Shown here in pieces: positions 48,037 through 56,594 of a stretch of DNA of 64,000 nt. How positions within the stretch are numbered: position 1 is the stretch's first letter; every line of letters starts with the position of its first letter. Location of the stretch: positions 288,941 to 352,940 of the forward strand of contig ONPU01000001.1 of NCBI GenBank assembly GCA_900319795.1, read 5' to 3'. The translations under genes and the position numbers were made by a program. Origin of the DNA: an uncultured Eubacteriales bacterium. Its GTDB lineage: Bacteria; Bacillota; Clostridia; Lachnospirales; Lachnospiraceae. The notes below the pieces were generated by a model. It had not been told where the DNA came from. It saw only the letters and a list, made by a program, of their open reading frames with translations, and did no database searches.

Positions 48037-48213
48037 TGAATTTGTTTTTCAAAGCATTTCACGACTTTCACGTAAATGTGTCACCAAAGCATCATTTTAT
48101 CGTCACAATTCCACCACATTTCGATACAAAAATGGAATACATAAAAAACAAATTCAAAAAAACGCTGATTTCCCACATAAAAGTCAGACGTTTTATAAAG
48201 GAGGGAATATATT

Positions 48214-49446
48214 ATGAGAAAATGGACAAATTACGCATTATGCACAGCGCTCTCATTGGGACTTGGTTTCTCAGGTGCTGCCGGAATGGCTCTGACAAAC
48301 GTGTCAGCTGCCGCAGATACAAATGTCACTGCCGACAAATCCATTCAGGAAATCGCAGCCGAAACCATGCCGTCCATGGTCGCCATTACCAATACGTCCG
48401 TTCAGGAACTGAACGATTATTACGGCGGCATGTTCGGTTTCGGTGGCTTTGGCGATTTCGGAAACGGACGGACCGTCGAATCGGTCAGTAAGGGTACCGG
48501 CGTCATCATGTCGGAAACGGATGACTACATTCTGATCGCGACGAACGCGCATGTTATCGAAGGAGCAAACGATCTGTCAGTGGCGTTCTCGGATGAAACA
48601 GCTGCGGAAGCCACGATTATCGGAAGCGACAGCACAAACGATCTGGGTGTGATCCGGGTCGCAAAAAAAGATCTGAGCAAAGAAACCCTCGATACGATCA
48701 AAGTCATCCCGGTCGGCTCCTCCGGAGATCTTCAGGTCGGTGAATCGGTTGTCGCAATCGGAAATGCCCTCGGATACGGCCAGTCCGTCTCCACAGGAAT
48801 CGTCAGCGCGTTGAACAGAAGTATATTCAGTCAGGAGGAAATGAGTGTTCAGGATTCATCCAAGTCCATTGGAATGATCCAGACGGACGCCTCCATCAAT
48901 CCCGGAAACTCCGGAGGTGCTCTCCTCAACATGAAAGGGGAACTCATCGGAATCAACTCCATCAAATTCGCGGATGAAATGGTAGAGGGCATGGGCTACG
49001 CAATTCCGATCGACTATGCCTCTCCGATTCTGGAAAAACTCGCGAACAACACGGACAGCGCAGATGCTTCCGACAGCTCTTCCGCCGGAAATACCGAAAA
49101 CAATACGGTCCGTCTCGGAATCAACTGCCAGACAGTGACCGAGGAATATGCCAGTTATTATAATATCCCGACAGGTGTGTATGTAAACAGTGTCGATCCC
49201 GGCTCCGCGGCAGAAAAAGCAGGAATCAGTGAAGGGGACATCATAACGCAGATCAATGATACAAAGATCTCTTCAGCGGATGATCTGAAAAATGCGCTCT
49301 CCGCTTTCAGTAACGGAGACACCGCGGAAGTCACCGTAGCCCGTAAAATCAATTTCTTCGGAGAAGACAACATGGAATACGGAACGCTGACGGTCACGTT
49401 CGGATCGGGCACAGAGGATGCCGAATCTATGAGTGAAGCAGCGTGA
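48214..49446 (+). CDS. htrA: HtrA/DegP-like serine protease with one PDZ domain
   Basis: A 410-residue extracytoplasmic quality-control protease. An N-terminal signal sequence or anchor (YALCTALSLGLGFSGAAGMAL) is followed by a trypsin-like domain with the triad in TNAHVIEG (His near 110), STNDLGVIRV (Asp near 142) and NPGNSGGALL (Ser near 231). A Ser/Asp-rich linker leads to one PDZ domain (about 295-390). Unlike many Gram-positive HtrAs it has no long cytoplasmic N-terminus. It shares a bidirectional terminator with the convergent DUF3298 gene. Confidence 0.93.
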   Translation: MRKWTNYALCTALSLGLGFSGAAGMALTNVSAAADTNVTADKSIQEIAAETMPSMVAITNTSVQELNDYYGGMFGFGGFGDFGNGRTVESVSKGTGVIMSETDDYILIATNAHVIEGANDLSVAFSDETAAEATIIGSDSTNDLGVIRVAKKDLSKETLDTIKVIPVGSSGDLQVGESVVAIGNALGYGQSVSTGIVSALNRSIFSQEEMSVQDSSKSIGMIQTDASINPGNSGGALLNMKGELIGINSIKFADEMVEGMGYAIPIDYASPILEKLANNTDSADASDSSSAGNTENNTVRLGINCQTVTEEYASYYNIPTGVYVNSVDPGSAAEKAGISEGDIITQINDTKISSADDLKNALSAFSNGDTAEVTVARKINFFGEDNMEYGTLTVTFGSGTEDAESMSEAA

Positions 49447-49490
49447 TCACCTTCAGCCTCCTCCATACATGTACCTTTCATATAACAAAA

Positions 49491-49517
49491 GAGAAAGCGG
49501 GCAGCCCCCGCTTTCTC
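49491..49517. terminator. Bidirectional terminator of htrA and the DUF3298 gene
   Basis: GAGAAAGCGGG, 5-nt loop, CCCGCTTTCTC with TTTTT shortly after on the plus strand and TTTTGTT on the minus strand. Confidence 0.93.
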
Positions 49518-49526
49518 GCCTTTTTA

Positions 49527-51044
49527 TCATCCTGCGTACATCATGCCGTCAAAGATCTCATTGACATCGGTACCCTCTATTTTCATGGGCCATGACGTGA
49601 GGTCGATCTTGATTCGTGCGATCCTTCCGTCTGAAGTGCGGACATCGATTTTCTCCTGATCATCGGTCCTGAAAGTCGTCACTTTCTCACCTGGCGCGAT
49701 TGTCACGCCTTCTTCCAGAACATTGCCGTCTTCATCGATGATATCCACGGAAAACTCTTTCAGCACCGTCAGCTCTCTGCCCGTTTTGATCGTCCACATC
49801 TCTTCGTCCGGAACCGGTATACCGCCCTCTCCTATATGATACTTTCTGGAAATGGAAGACGTACTGAGGGCATCTGTCCTGCTCTCCAGCTGAAAGCTGT
49901 CAGGATCTGTAATCATTTCCCTGCAGGAATACCCGTCGGACACACCGATCACGCTCATAAAACCGCATTCCAGGTCCGTTATCTCTTCTACACCGTCGGC
50001 GCCGATCGAGTAGAGGTACAGTTTTCTGTAATCATTTTCCAGCGTCTGTTCCACGTACAGATAATTGCCGTCTCTTCCATGCACGAAAAGAGGGGTAATC
50101 CCAAAGCAATAGCACTCCACCGGATAATCCTGTTCATCTATGTACACATGGATCTGACGATAATTGTAATATTCGTCCTGCTCCGGATAGATATTCACCG
50201 TCTCCATATCTCCGTCGTTATCGAGATCCAGAAGGACATTCTCGTTCAGCGGCAGAGCCTGTGTATAGCATTCCGGCGCGATGGTATATTTCTCATTAAA
50301 AAGGTCTTCATTTCCCTTGTAAGGAACAAAAACGTTCTGTGCGCCCTCCGCGTAGGAAGCCAGCATATACGGACCTATATAGAAATCCAGTCCCTCATTG
50401 GTGAGTACATACGAATAATCCGCCTCATGCTCGACCGTAAAGAAATTGTCGTCCATAAATGAAAGATCGGGATATTTTTCCTTCACCAGATCCCGTACCC
50501 GCTTGAGGAGCTTCGCCGGATCCGGACTGATATCCGAAAGCGTCAGAAGTTTTCCGGAAGCGGTATCATAATTCCATCCTTCCCGGCCGTAGCTGCCGTG
50601 GGCACCGCCCGTATACATACTTACGGGCTCAAAGAAGCTCAGCACACGCGAATCCGCTCTGGCAAGAAGCAGGTCGTATTTTTCAAAAAAGCCGTTGAAA
50701 TATTCCGGCATATCTTCATACATGACGAGCGCTTCCGGTCTCCACGCCTCAAAATCAGACATGATCTTGTCCTTGCGCATCGAATTGTATTCCTCAAGGC
50801 TTTTCGAAAGATCCGGATATTTTGCGGCCTCTTCATCCGTAAGGAAGGCCGCGGCATACTCAAAGTCGAGCAAGGTGGTGTAGTCTTCTTCGGTATATTC
50901 GTTTTCATAGGCTTTACCCGTAATGACCCGGAGATTTTCAACATCACTTCCGGATGCTTCAGCCGCGAAAACTGCCGTTTGAAATATCAGAACTCCAAAA
51001 AGAAAAAGGATCAGACTGCTGACGGAAAAAGCTGATCTTCTCAT
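49527..51044 (-). CDS. Secreted protein with DUF3298-type domain
   Basis: A 505-residue exported protein. The signal peptide is at about 1-28 (SLILFLFGVLIFQTAVFAAEA). The middle region, with VSMYTGGAHGSYGREGWNYDTASGKLLTLSDI near residue 140 and EGLDFYIGPYMLASYAEGAQNVFVPY, matches the DUF3298 (RsiV-like) fold. The C-terminal part contains an LDLDNDGDMETVNIYP motif reminiscent of an FG-GAP or EF-hand-like calcium loop. Function unknown; a wall-associated sensor or lysozyme-type binding protein is possible, but no sigma factor gene is adjacent. Confidence 0.72.
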   Translation of the reverse strand: MRRSAFSVSSLILFLFGVLIFQTAVFAAEASGSDVENLRVITGKAYENEYTEEDYTTLLDFEYAAAFLTDEEAAKYPDLSKSLEEYNSMRKDKIMSDFEAWRPEALVMYEDMPEYFNGFFEKYDLLLARADSRVLSFFEPVSMYTGGAHGSYGREGWNYDTASGKLLTLSDISPDPAKLLKRVRDLVKEKYPDLSFMDDNFFTVEHEADYSYVLTNEGLDFYIGPYMLASYAEGAQNVFVPYKGNEDLFNEKYTIAPECYTQALPLNENVLLDLDNDGDMETVNIYPEQDEYYNYRQIHVYIDEQDYPVECYCFGITPLFVHGRDGNYLYVEQTLENDYRKLYLYSIGADGVEEITDLECGFMSVIGVSDGYSCREMITDPDSFQLESRTDALSTSSISRKYHIGEGGIPVPDEEMWTIKTGRELTVLKEFSVDIIDEDGNVLEEGVTIAPGEKVTTFRTDDQEKIDVRTSDGRIARIKIDLTSWPMKIEGTDVNEIFDGMMYAG

Positions 51045-51191
51045 AGAATCTCCTCCTTTTAAGATCTTGTCATCACGAAAGATGTATTTATTTTAACACA
51101 GAGGAAGCATCCTATGCGAGTATTTACAGATCATCGCTTGATAATCGAGTCTGAAAAGAGTAATATAGAGATGCAGATTTCCTTTTATTCC

Positions 51192-51217
51192 AAAAATCCC
51201 ATTATGGGATTTTTTTG
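51192..51217 (+). terminator. Terminator-like hairpin just upstream of the HRDC gene
   Basis: AAAAATCCC, loop ATTAT, GGGATTTTT continuing to seven T, ending about 20 bp before the HRDC start. It is oriented to act on plus-strand transcripts and may attenuate the gene. Confidence 0.6.
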
Positions 51218-51236
51218 TTTTGAAAGGAGGTCCGAT

Positions 51237-51671
51237 ATGACTTATCACGAATTTTGCGGCGGCTTCTGTCAGTTCATCATGCGCCGTTTTTCCGAACTCA
51301 CCTGCTTTATGCCGGAATTATATGAAATGTTCAGCAAAGAGGACATGCCTCCGGAGGAATTTGCCCTGCGTTCTTTCTGCGGCCCGTTTTATGAAGAGCC
51401 GAAAAAGAAGCAGCTTCGCGCGTCTGACTTCAGGGAAATGCTCCCGGATGACAGAAAACTCCTTTTCGACCGTCTCTGCGATATCCGCTATGAATCTTCC
51501 AAAGAAGAAAATGTTCCGGCTTATATCATCTTTCACAACAGGGCAATCTATGAGATCTGCATGGCTTTGCCCGAAAGTATGGAAGAACTTGAGGCCGTGC
51601 CGCATGTGGGAAAAAAGAAGGCGGAAAAATACGGAACGGAAATCCTTGAGGCCGTGCGAAGCTATGGCTGA
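51237..51671 (+). CDS. HRDC domain-containing protein
   Basis: A 144-residue protein. Residues about 65-143 form an HRDC domain (LLFDRLCDIRYESSKEENVPAYIIFHNRAIYEICMALPESMEELEAVPHVGKKKAEKYG), the nucleic-acid-binding module found at the C-terminus of RecQ and RNase D. No helicase or nuclease domain accompanies it. The N-terminal half is Cys/Phe/Met-rich and unrecognised. The start at 51237 has AAAGGAGG 6-13 bp upstream; an upstream in-frame ATG at 51114 lacks a ribosome-binding site and would run through the terminator-like hairpin. Single gene. Confidence 0.85.
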   Translation: MTYHEFCGGFCQFIMRRFSELTCFMPELYEMFSKEDMPPEEFALRSFCGPFYEEPKKKQLRASDFREMLPDDRKLLFDRLCDIRYESSKEENVPAYIIFHNRAIYEICMALPESMEELEAVPHVGKKKAEKYGTEILEAVRSYG

Positions 51672-51675
51672 AAAG

Positions 51676-51695
51676 ACCCGCGCATAAGCGCGGGT
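51676..51695 (+). terminator. Hairpin between the HRDC and P-type ATPase genes
   Basis: ACCCGCGC, loop ATAA, GCGCGGGT between the convergent genes, followed by TCTTAT. GC-rich stem with a weak T-tract. Confidence 0.65.
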
Positions 51696-51717
51696 TCTTA
51701 TGAAATATCAAAGCCAT

Positions 51718-53802
51718 TTATTCCTGCCCAAGAAGCGGCGTCAGGCAGTCCATACTGAGGAGAACAGTAGATCCGTTATGCAGTAAAGCTGATACTGCCG
51801 GAGGCAGAAGGCCAAATGCACCGAGAGCAATCAGAGCTCCGTTAAAGCCCATTACAAAGCGGTAATTGCGGCCGATTCGCCCCATCAGCTTTTGCGACAG
51901 CTTCCGAATAAGTACCAGTTCTCTCAAATCCTCCGCCGCGATGGTGATATCCGCAACCTCCCTGGCAACACCGGCGCCGCTTCCGATAGCGATTCCTACG
52001 TCTGCCAGAGACAGTGCCGGGGTGTCATTGATGCCGTCCCCGACCATGATCATACACCGTCCCTCGTCCTTCATTGCACGGACAAACGCGGCCTTTTCTT
52101 CAGGAAGAACTTCCGCGCGGTAATCGTCAACGCCCAGTTCCTCAGCGATCTGACGGGCTGTATTCTGATTGTCTCCGGTCAGCATCACAATGTGACGAAT
52201 CCCGGTCTCTTTAAGAAGCGCCTTCATTTCTCCCGCTTCAGGCCGCAGCGGATCACTGATTCCTATGGCTGCGGACAGCACCCCGCCAATGGCAAGATAA
52301 AGCCAGGAATAGTGCGCTGAAAGATTCTCAAAGGCTTCCCGATCATCGGGAAGTACATTGACGGCCTCATCCTCAAAGACAAAATGCCGACTGCCGATGA
52401 CCACTCTTTCTCCTCCGATTCTGGAGGCGATTCCATGGGCGACCACATATTCAACCTCGCTGTGCATTTCCTGATGGTCAAGTCCCTGTTCTTTTGCAGC
52501 CCTGACCACTGCGTTTGCGACAGAATGCGGAAAATGTTCCTCCAGACAGGCTGCGACCCGCAGCATTTCTTCCCGGTCCCGGCCATGGAAGGCTACCACT
52601 TCCGATACCGTTGGACAGGCATTGGTCAGTGTTCCGGTCTTATCAAAAACCACGGTATCTGCCCGGCTGAGGATTTCCATGAATTTTCCGCCTTTGACAG
52701 TAATCCTGTGCCGGCTCGCTTCCCGCATGGCAGAAAGGACGCTCAGAGGCATGGACAATTTCAACGCGCAGGAGAAATCCACCATCAGTACCGAAACAGC
52801 TCTGCTTGTGTTTCCCGTTAACAACCATGTCACAGCACTTCCGGCAAGGCACCAGGGAACCAGCTTGTCAGCCAGGTTGTATGCTCGTACTTCGCTGTTC
52901 GATTTCAGCCGTTCCGACTCTTCGATCATGCGAACGATTCGGTCATATCGGTTTTCTCCGGCAGTATGTGTAACGAGAACGACACAATTTCCTTCTTCTA
53001 TGACAGAGCCCGCATAAACCGCTGCCCCCGGACGCTTTGCGACCGGAACGGATTCTCCGGTAAGAGAAGCCTGATTGACCATCACATCTCCGTCATCGAT
53101 GATTCCGTCCAACGGCAGAACATGTCCGGTATGGACGATGATCCGGTCCCCTTCGCAAATCTGTGAAAGCGGCACCTCTTCCTGATGTCCGTCTTCCATA
53201 AGAAGCCAGACCCGGTCCACATTGAGAGACATGTTCTTCGCAAGATCGTCTACGGACTTCTTGTGAGTCCACTCATCCAGCGTATCGCCGAGCCTCAGGA
53301 GAAAACGGACTGATCCGGCAGTGGAAAAATCACCTGTAAGAAGAGAAACTCCGATGGCAATACCATCCAGAACTTCTACGTTTATTTTTCCCCGTGCCAG
53401 TGTTTTGGCCGCGAGCCATAAACGCGGAACCGCATTGACCGTATTTATCACCTGCTTAAGCGGCATTGGAAAAAACAGCCTTTTTGTATAGTGCCACAGC
53501 ACCTGAAAAACCATTTTTTCCTTATACTCCCGATTGATACGGCGGCTTAAAGAGCTGAATACATGGCACACCTCTTCCGCTTTCTCATAGGAAAAACGGG
53601 AAAGTTCGGCATAAAGGTCTTCCCTGCTTCCGTTAAAAAGAATCGTCAGGGTACAAAGCCGTTCATGCACTGTCACATGCTCAACAGAGGGAAACGCCAT
53701 GACCCAGGCTTCAAGAAGATCCGCCTGTTCCATGCTCATCGCGTATTGGACAGCTTTAAGGCGTACCCTTCCCGGACTTTCATGGAGAATCCGGAATCTC
53801 AT
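51718..53802 (-). CDS. P1B-type heavy-metal-transporting ATPase
   Basis: A 694-residue metal-translocating P-type ATPase. The actuator TGES is at 248-251, the phosphorylation site DKTGT is at Asp387, the P1B-specific His-Pro pair is in EEHFPHSVAN, and the hinge is VGDGINDTPAL. The TM metal site that is usually CPC, SPC or CPH reads DFSCALKLS (Ser344-Cys345-Ala346), and the N-terminal 75 residues form an HMA-like fold without CxxC. The transported metal is therefore uncertain. It ends the HMA, DUF6110-like, ATPase operon and overlaps the DUF6110-like gene by 4 bp. Confidence 0.92.
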   Translation of the reverse strand: MRFRILHESPGRVRLKAVQYAMSMEQADLLEAWVMAFPSVEHVTVHERLCTLTILFNGSREDLYAELSRFSYEKAEEVCHVFSSLSRRINREYKEKMVFQVLWHYTKRLFFPMPLKQVINTVNAVPRLWLAAKTLARGKINVEVLDGIAIGVSLLTGDFSTAGSVRFLLRLGDTLDEWTHKKSVDDLAKNMSLNVDRVWLLMEDGHQEEVPLSQICEGDRIIVHTGHVLPLDGIIDDGDVMVNQASLTGESVPVAKRPGAAVYAGSVIEEGNCVVLVTHTAGENRYDRIVRMIEESERLKSNSEVRAYNLADKLVPWCLAGSAVTWLLTGNTSRAVSVLMVDFSCALKLSMPLSVLSAMREASRHRITVKGGKFMEILSRADTVVFDKTGTLTNACPTVSEVVAFHGRDREEMLRVAACLEEHFPHSVANAVVRAAKEQGLDHQEMHSEVEYVVAHGIASRIGGERVVIGSRHFVFEDEAVNVLPDDREAFENLSAHYSWLYLAIGGVLSAAIGISDPLRPEAGEMKALLKETGIRHIVMLTGDNQNTARQIAEELGVDDYRAEVLPEEKAAFVRAMKDEGRCMIMVGDGINDTPALSLADVGIAIGSGAGVAREVADITIAAEDLRELVLIRKLSQKLMGRIGRNYRFVMGFNGALIALGAFGLLPPAVSALLHNGSTVLLSMDCLTPLLGQE

Positions 53803-54062
53803 GCCTTCGCACCGTCTTCGATATAAGCAGCCTCTTCTTTCACCGCTCTCGATTCATTGATTGCCTTTGCGTCAGCCAGAATATCCGCGCAGCTCTCCTG
53901 GACATTTTCCACATCGTTCATGACCTGGTCTTTGCAGCGCAGCGCAGCTGCCGTAACATTGGTATACACTTTACGCGCGTCTTTACTGGCAAGCAGTTTG
54001 AAACCTGCGGATCCGAATAATGTACCTCCTGCAAATAGTGCGATTTTTCCTGTCAAACTCAT
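53799..54062 (-). CDS. Small DUF6110-like protein
   Basis: An 87-residue protein with an N-terminal hydrophobic, Gly-rich segment (LTGKIALFAGGTLFGSAGFKLLAS) followed by KDARKVYTNVTAAALRCKDQVMNDVENVQESCADILADAKAIN, an amphipathic helical tail. This pattern fits DUF6110, small proteins that accompany heavy-metal ATPases. The start at 54062 is preferred to upstream ATGs because AAGGAGGAG is correctly spaced only for it. The stop overlaps the ATPase start. Role unknown, possibly an ATPase accessory subunit. Confidence 0.72.
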   Translation of the reverse strand: MSLTGKIALFAGGTLFGSAGFKLLASKDARKVYTNVTAAALRCKDQVMNDVENVQESCADILADAKAINESRAVKEEAAYIEDGAKA

Positions 54063-54159
54063 ATTCATCTCCTCCTTGTATTTGACCGGCATCTGCCGGA
54101 TCATTACTTTTACTGACGTGTAACATTTAACTTCTGCCCTTCCAAGTCAGAGGACCCGC

Positions 54160-54414
54160 TCATATCAGTCCGAATAGCCCTTTCTTTTCATAGGCAGCCG
54201 ATTCTATGCCAAGGCAGGTATATCCAGTGGCATCGACTGTTTTTTTCAGACTATCCGAATCCACGGGCTCCTCAGTCAGAAAGGATGCTTCCTTTTTGCT
54301 CCTTGAAGCCGAGACCTTCTTTGCTTTCGGAACAGCTTTACGAATGGCTTCGCACACGTGAGCCTCACACATGCTGCACATCATTCCGTCAATTTTCAGC
54401 GTTGTTTTAATCAT
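54160..54414 (-). CDS. HMA-domain metallochaperone-like protein
   Basis: An 84-residue protein with a heavy-metal-associated domain: TTLKIDGMMCSMCEAHVCEAIRKAV, metal-binding Cys13 and Cys16 in the MxCxxC motif. It resembles CopZ-type chaperones that load P1B ATPases. The start at 54414 has AAGGGGGA just upstream. The open frame extends 17 codons further upstream, but that part derives from a decayed methyltransferase gene (54442-54534) and is not expected to be part of this protein. First gene of the metal operon. Confidence 0.85.
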   Translation of the reverse strand: MIKTTLKIDGMMCSMCEAHVCEAIRKAVPKAKKVSASRSKKEASFLTEEPVDSDSLKKTVDATGYTCLGIESAAYEKKGLFGLI

Positions 54415-54441
54415 GGATTCCCCCTTGCTTACAAGTCCTTT

Positions 54442-54534
54442 AGGAAGCGTAGAATACGTCATCATCCCGTCATAGAAGCTTGCATTTCTTCAGGTCAGTT
54501 TATAGGCACTTTTAATCTGTTCTTTTCTGGTCAT
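54442..54534 (-). pseudogene. Remnant of a SAM methyltransferase gene 5' end
   Basis: The reading frame MTRKEQIKSAYKLT-stop-RNASFYDGMMTYSTLP is almost the same as the first 31 residues of the intact methyltransferase at 59886-60566 (MTRKEQIKSAYKLTGSNASFYDGMMTYSTFP). DNA identity is high, including the upstream GAAACGGAGA. A TGA replaces the Gly codon and similarity ends after Pro31, where the HMA gene's leader begins. A duplicated, truncated gene. Confidence 0.88.
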
Positions 54535-54548
54535 AACGTTTCTCCGTT

Positions 54549-54686
54549 TCAGGCTTGTCTCTTTCTCATAACCGCTACAGCTTTTCCTACAGCACCGGCA
54601 ACTTTATCCCAGAACATCCTGCTGCCTCCCGATGAACGTTTCTGTCTCTTTCGTATGCTCTTTCGGATGAGCTGCTCCATACTCAT
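54549..54686 (-). CDS. Short basic ORF downstream of promoter copy 1 (doubtful)
   Basis: A 45-codon frame starting MSMEQLIRKSIRK, which parallels the 9-codon leader MSIERIIRK at promoter copy 2. An internal ATG at 54617 has GGAGG 7 bp upstream and gives a 22-residue peptide starting MFWDKVAG. Both look like remnants of genes lost after duplication. Expression is uncertain. Confidence 0.3.
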   Translation of the reverse strand: MSMEQLIRKSIRKRQKRSSGGSRMFWDKVAGAVGKAVAVMRKRQA

Positions 54687-54709
54687 TTCGAACAATCGGT
54701 TATGTTATT

Positions 54710-54762
54710 GTTAGTAATGTCTAACCGTTATTTATTTTATTCCTTCCACTGACGAAAATCAA
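54710..54762 (-). promoter_or_regulatory. Promoter and GTTAG-N6-CTAAC operator, copy 1
   Basis: Minus strand: TTGATT (54757-54762), 17 bp, TAAAAT (54734-54739), then the inverted repeat GTTAG-N6-CTAAC (54710-54725) overlapping the expected start of transcription. This drives the HMA/DUF6110/ATPase genes. The whole arrangement recurs at 63566-63618. Position of the repeat suggests repression. Confidence 0.75.
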
Positions 54763-54851
54763 GTAGCCTAATATCTCCGAAGAAACGCTTCTCAAAAATG
54801 ATATTGTGCCTGTTTGTCGGTTGATGTGCCGGAGTTGCTCTTTTCATTGGA

Positions 54852-56594
54852 TCAGATGCTCCAGCCTGCGCTGGCATTCTGCAGCTGCGTCATGCGTCTG
54901 AAAAGGCTGTTTTCATTTGCAAAGAGTTCTGCCGGGCTTCCTTCTTCGGCCACCTTGCCATCCGAAAGAACAACGATCTTATCCGCCGCTTCCACAGTAC
55001 GCATACGGTGGGCGATGACCAGTACCGTTTTCCCTAAGAGCAGCCGTGACAGCGCGCCTTGCACCTTAGTCTCGTTCTCTACGTCAAGAGAAGCCGTCGC
55101 TTCATCCAGGAGCACGATCGGTGCATTCTTTAAAAGTGCACGGGCAATAGAGATCCGCTGGCGTTCTCCTCCGGAGAGCTTTGCTCCGTTTTCTCCGATG
55201 GGCGTGGCATAGCCCTGCGGAAGCTTCTCTACGAACTCGTCACAGTTGGCTGCTCTGGCGGCGGCCAGAACCTCTTCATCTGAAGCACCGTACTTGCCCA
55301 AGCGGATATTTTCCATTACGGTATCGTCAAACAATACCACATCCTGGAACACCATGGAGTAATCGGTCAGCAGCGTTTCCGGGTCGATATCTGCTATGTT
55401 CACACCACCGACACGGATGGTACCGCTGTCGATATCCCAAAGTCTTGCAGCAAGCCTGGCGCAGGTGCTCTTGCCGGAGCCGGAAGGGCCGACCAGTGCG
55501 GTCACTTCGCCCTCTTTCGCTGTAAAGCTTACACCACGCAGGACCTGTTCATTGTCGTAAGCAAAGCCCACGTTTTCAAAGACGATATCATGTCCATCCG
55601 GTGCAAAGCTGTCAGCCCCATCGGCGGTCTTCGCATCGTAGATCTCCATCAGACGGCTGGCGGAAACCTGGGACATGAACATCTCGGCAATCAGGGCCAG
55701 AGCCTGATCGAAAGGCGCATAGACACGGGTGATCACTAACAAGAACATAAACAGCAGCATGAAATCGATCTGGCCGGAAAGGATCATACTCGTACCTGTC
55801 AGTATTGTTGTCGCTACACCAAGGCGCATGATCACACTGGCCGCATTGACAAAAATACCGGTGGACAGCTCGCCGTGGATCATCGTTCTTTCGTGGCGGT
55901 CGATCTTTTCATTCAGCTCCTGCAGGAAGCGGCCTTCCTGATTCGTAGCACGGATCTCCCGGATGTTTTCCAGGGTTTCCTGAATGCCGTCAGACACCTG
56001 AATTCCCGCTGCTTTTGTGATCTCTGAATTTTTCTTTGCCAGCTTGCGGCTTCCGAAAAGGAGAGCAAAAGCCACCGGAACGCCCCACAGGCAGGCAATA
56101 GCAAGCTTCCAGTTATAAATAAAGAGTCCGACAGCAATAATCGCGGTAGAAATATACGATCCATACAAATATCCCAGGCAATGGGACCAGACGTGCTCCA
56201 GCCGGTTCACATCGCCCATGATGGTCTCTGTCAGGTCTGCAAGATCGCGCTTCCCGAAATAGCCAAGGGGCAGCTTTCTTAAGCGCTCGGCAATGCTGAT
56301 GCGGACCGCTTTGACTTCGCTGTATACCAGGCCATAGGTCGTGCGATACTGCTGCATATGTGTGATCAGGGAAAGGACCACGAAGGCAAGCACCAGCAGG
56401 ATAAAGGTAAGGGCATTCGGAAGCGGCGCACCGGTCGTTAATGTGTCCATGAACTTCGTCATGAGGAGATACAGGATGCCCATTCCGCCCATGACCACAA
56501 GGTTCACGATCACAGTGAAGACCGTCCCCTGTTTTGTGTTCTTTATGCCCTGGTCGGTAAGCGCGTATTTACGCTGAAAATCTTTTCCGAACAT
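54852..56594 (-). CDS. ABC exporter-fold half-transporter (TMD-NBD), IrtB/YbtP-Q-like
   Basis: A 580-residue half-transporter with six TM segments in the first 320 residues and a C-terminal ATPase: Walker A GPSGSGKST, signature LSGGERQRISIARALL, Walker B VLLDEATASLD. It forms an obvious heterodimer with the product of the upstream gene, whose stop overlaps its start. The start at 56594 has GGAGG 7 bp upstream; a further upstream start would lie inside the partner gene. Family: exporter-type ABC proteins including the Ybt and Irt siderophore systems. A 70-bp gap separates it from promoter copy 1. Confidence 0.9.
   Translation of the reverse strand: MFGKDFQRKYALTDQGIKNTKQGTVFTVIVNLVVMGGMGILYLLMTKFMDTLTTGAPLPNALTFILLVLAFVVLSLITHMQQYRTTYGLVYSEVKAVRISIAERLRKLPLGYFGKRDLADLTETIMGDVNRLEHVWSHCLGYLYGSYISTAIIAVGLFIYNWKLAIACLWGVPVAFALLFGSRKLAKKNSEITKAAGIQVSDGIQETLENIREIRATNQEGRFLQELNEKIDRHERTMIHGELSTGIFVNAASVIMRLGVATTILTGTSMILSGQIDFMLLFMFLLVITRVYAPFDQALALIAEMFMSQVSASRLMEIYDAKTADGADSFAPDGHDIVFENVGFAYDNEQVLRGVSFTAKEGEVTALVGPSGSGKSTCARLAARLWDIDSGTIRVGGVNIADIDPETLLTDYSMVFQDVVLFDDTVMENIRLGKYGASDEEVLAAARAANCDEFVEKLPQGYATPIGENGAKLSGGERQRISIARALLKNAPIVLLDEATASLDVENETKVQGALSRLLLGKTVLVIAHRMRTVEAADKIVVLSDGKVAEEGSPAELFANENSLFRRMTQLQNASAGWSI

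Noticed and set aside
48036-48491. 151-codon plus-strand frame overlapping htrA
   Set aside because: It overlaps the clear signal peptide and protease start of HtrA in another frame, has no Shine-Dalgarno and yields a Cys/Arg-rich low-complexity product.
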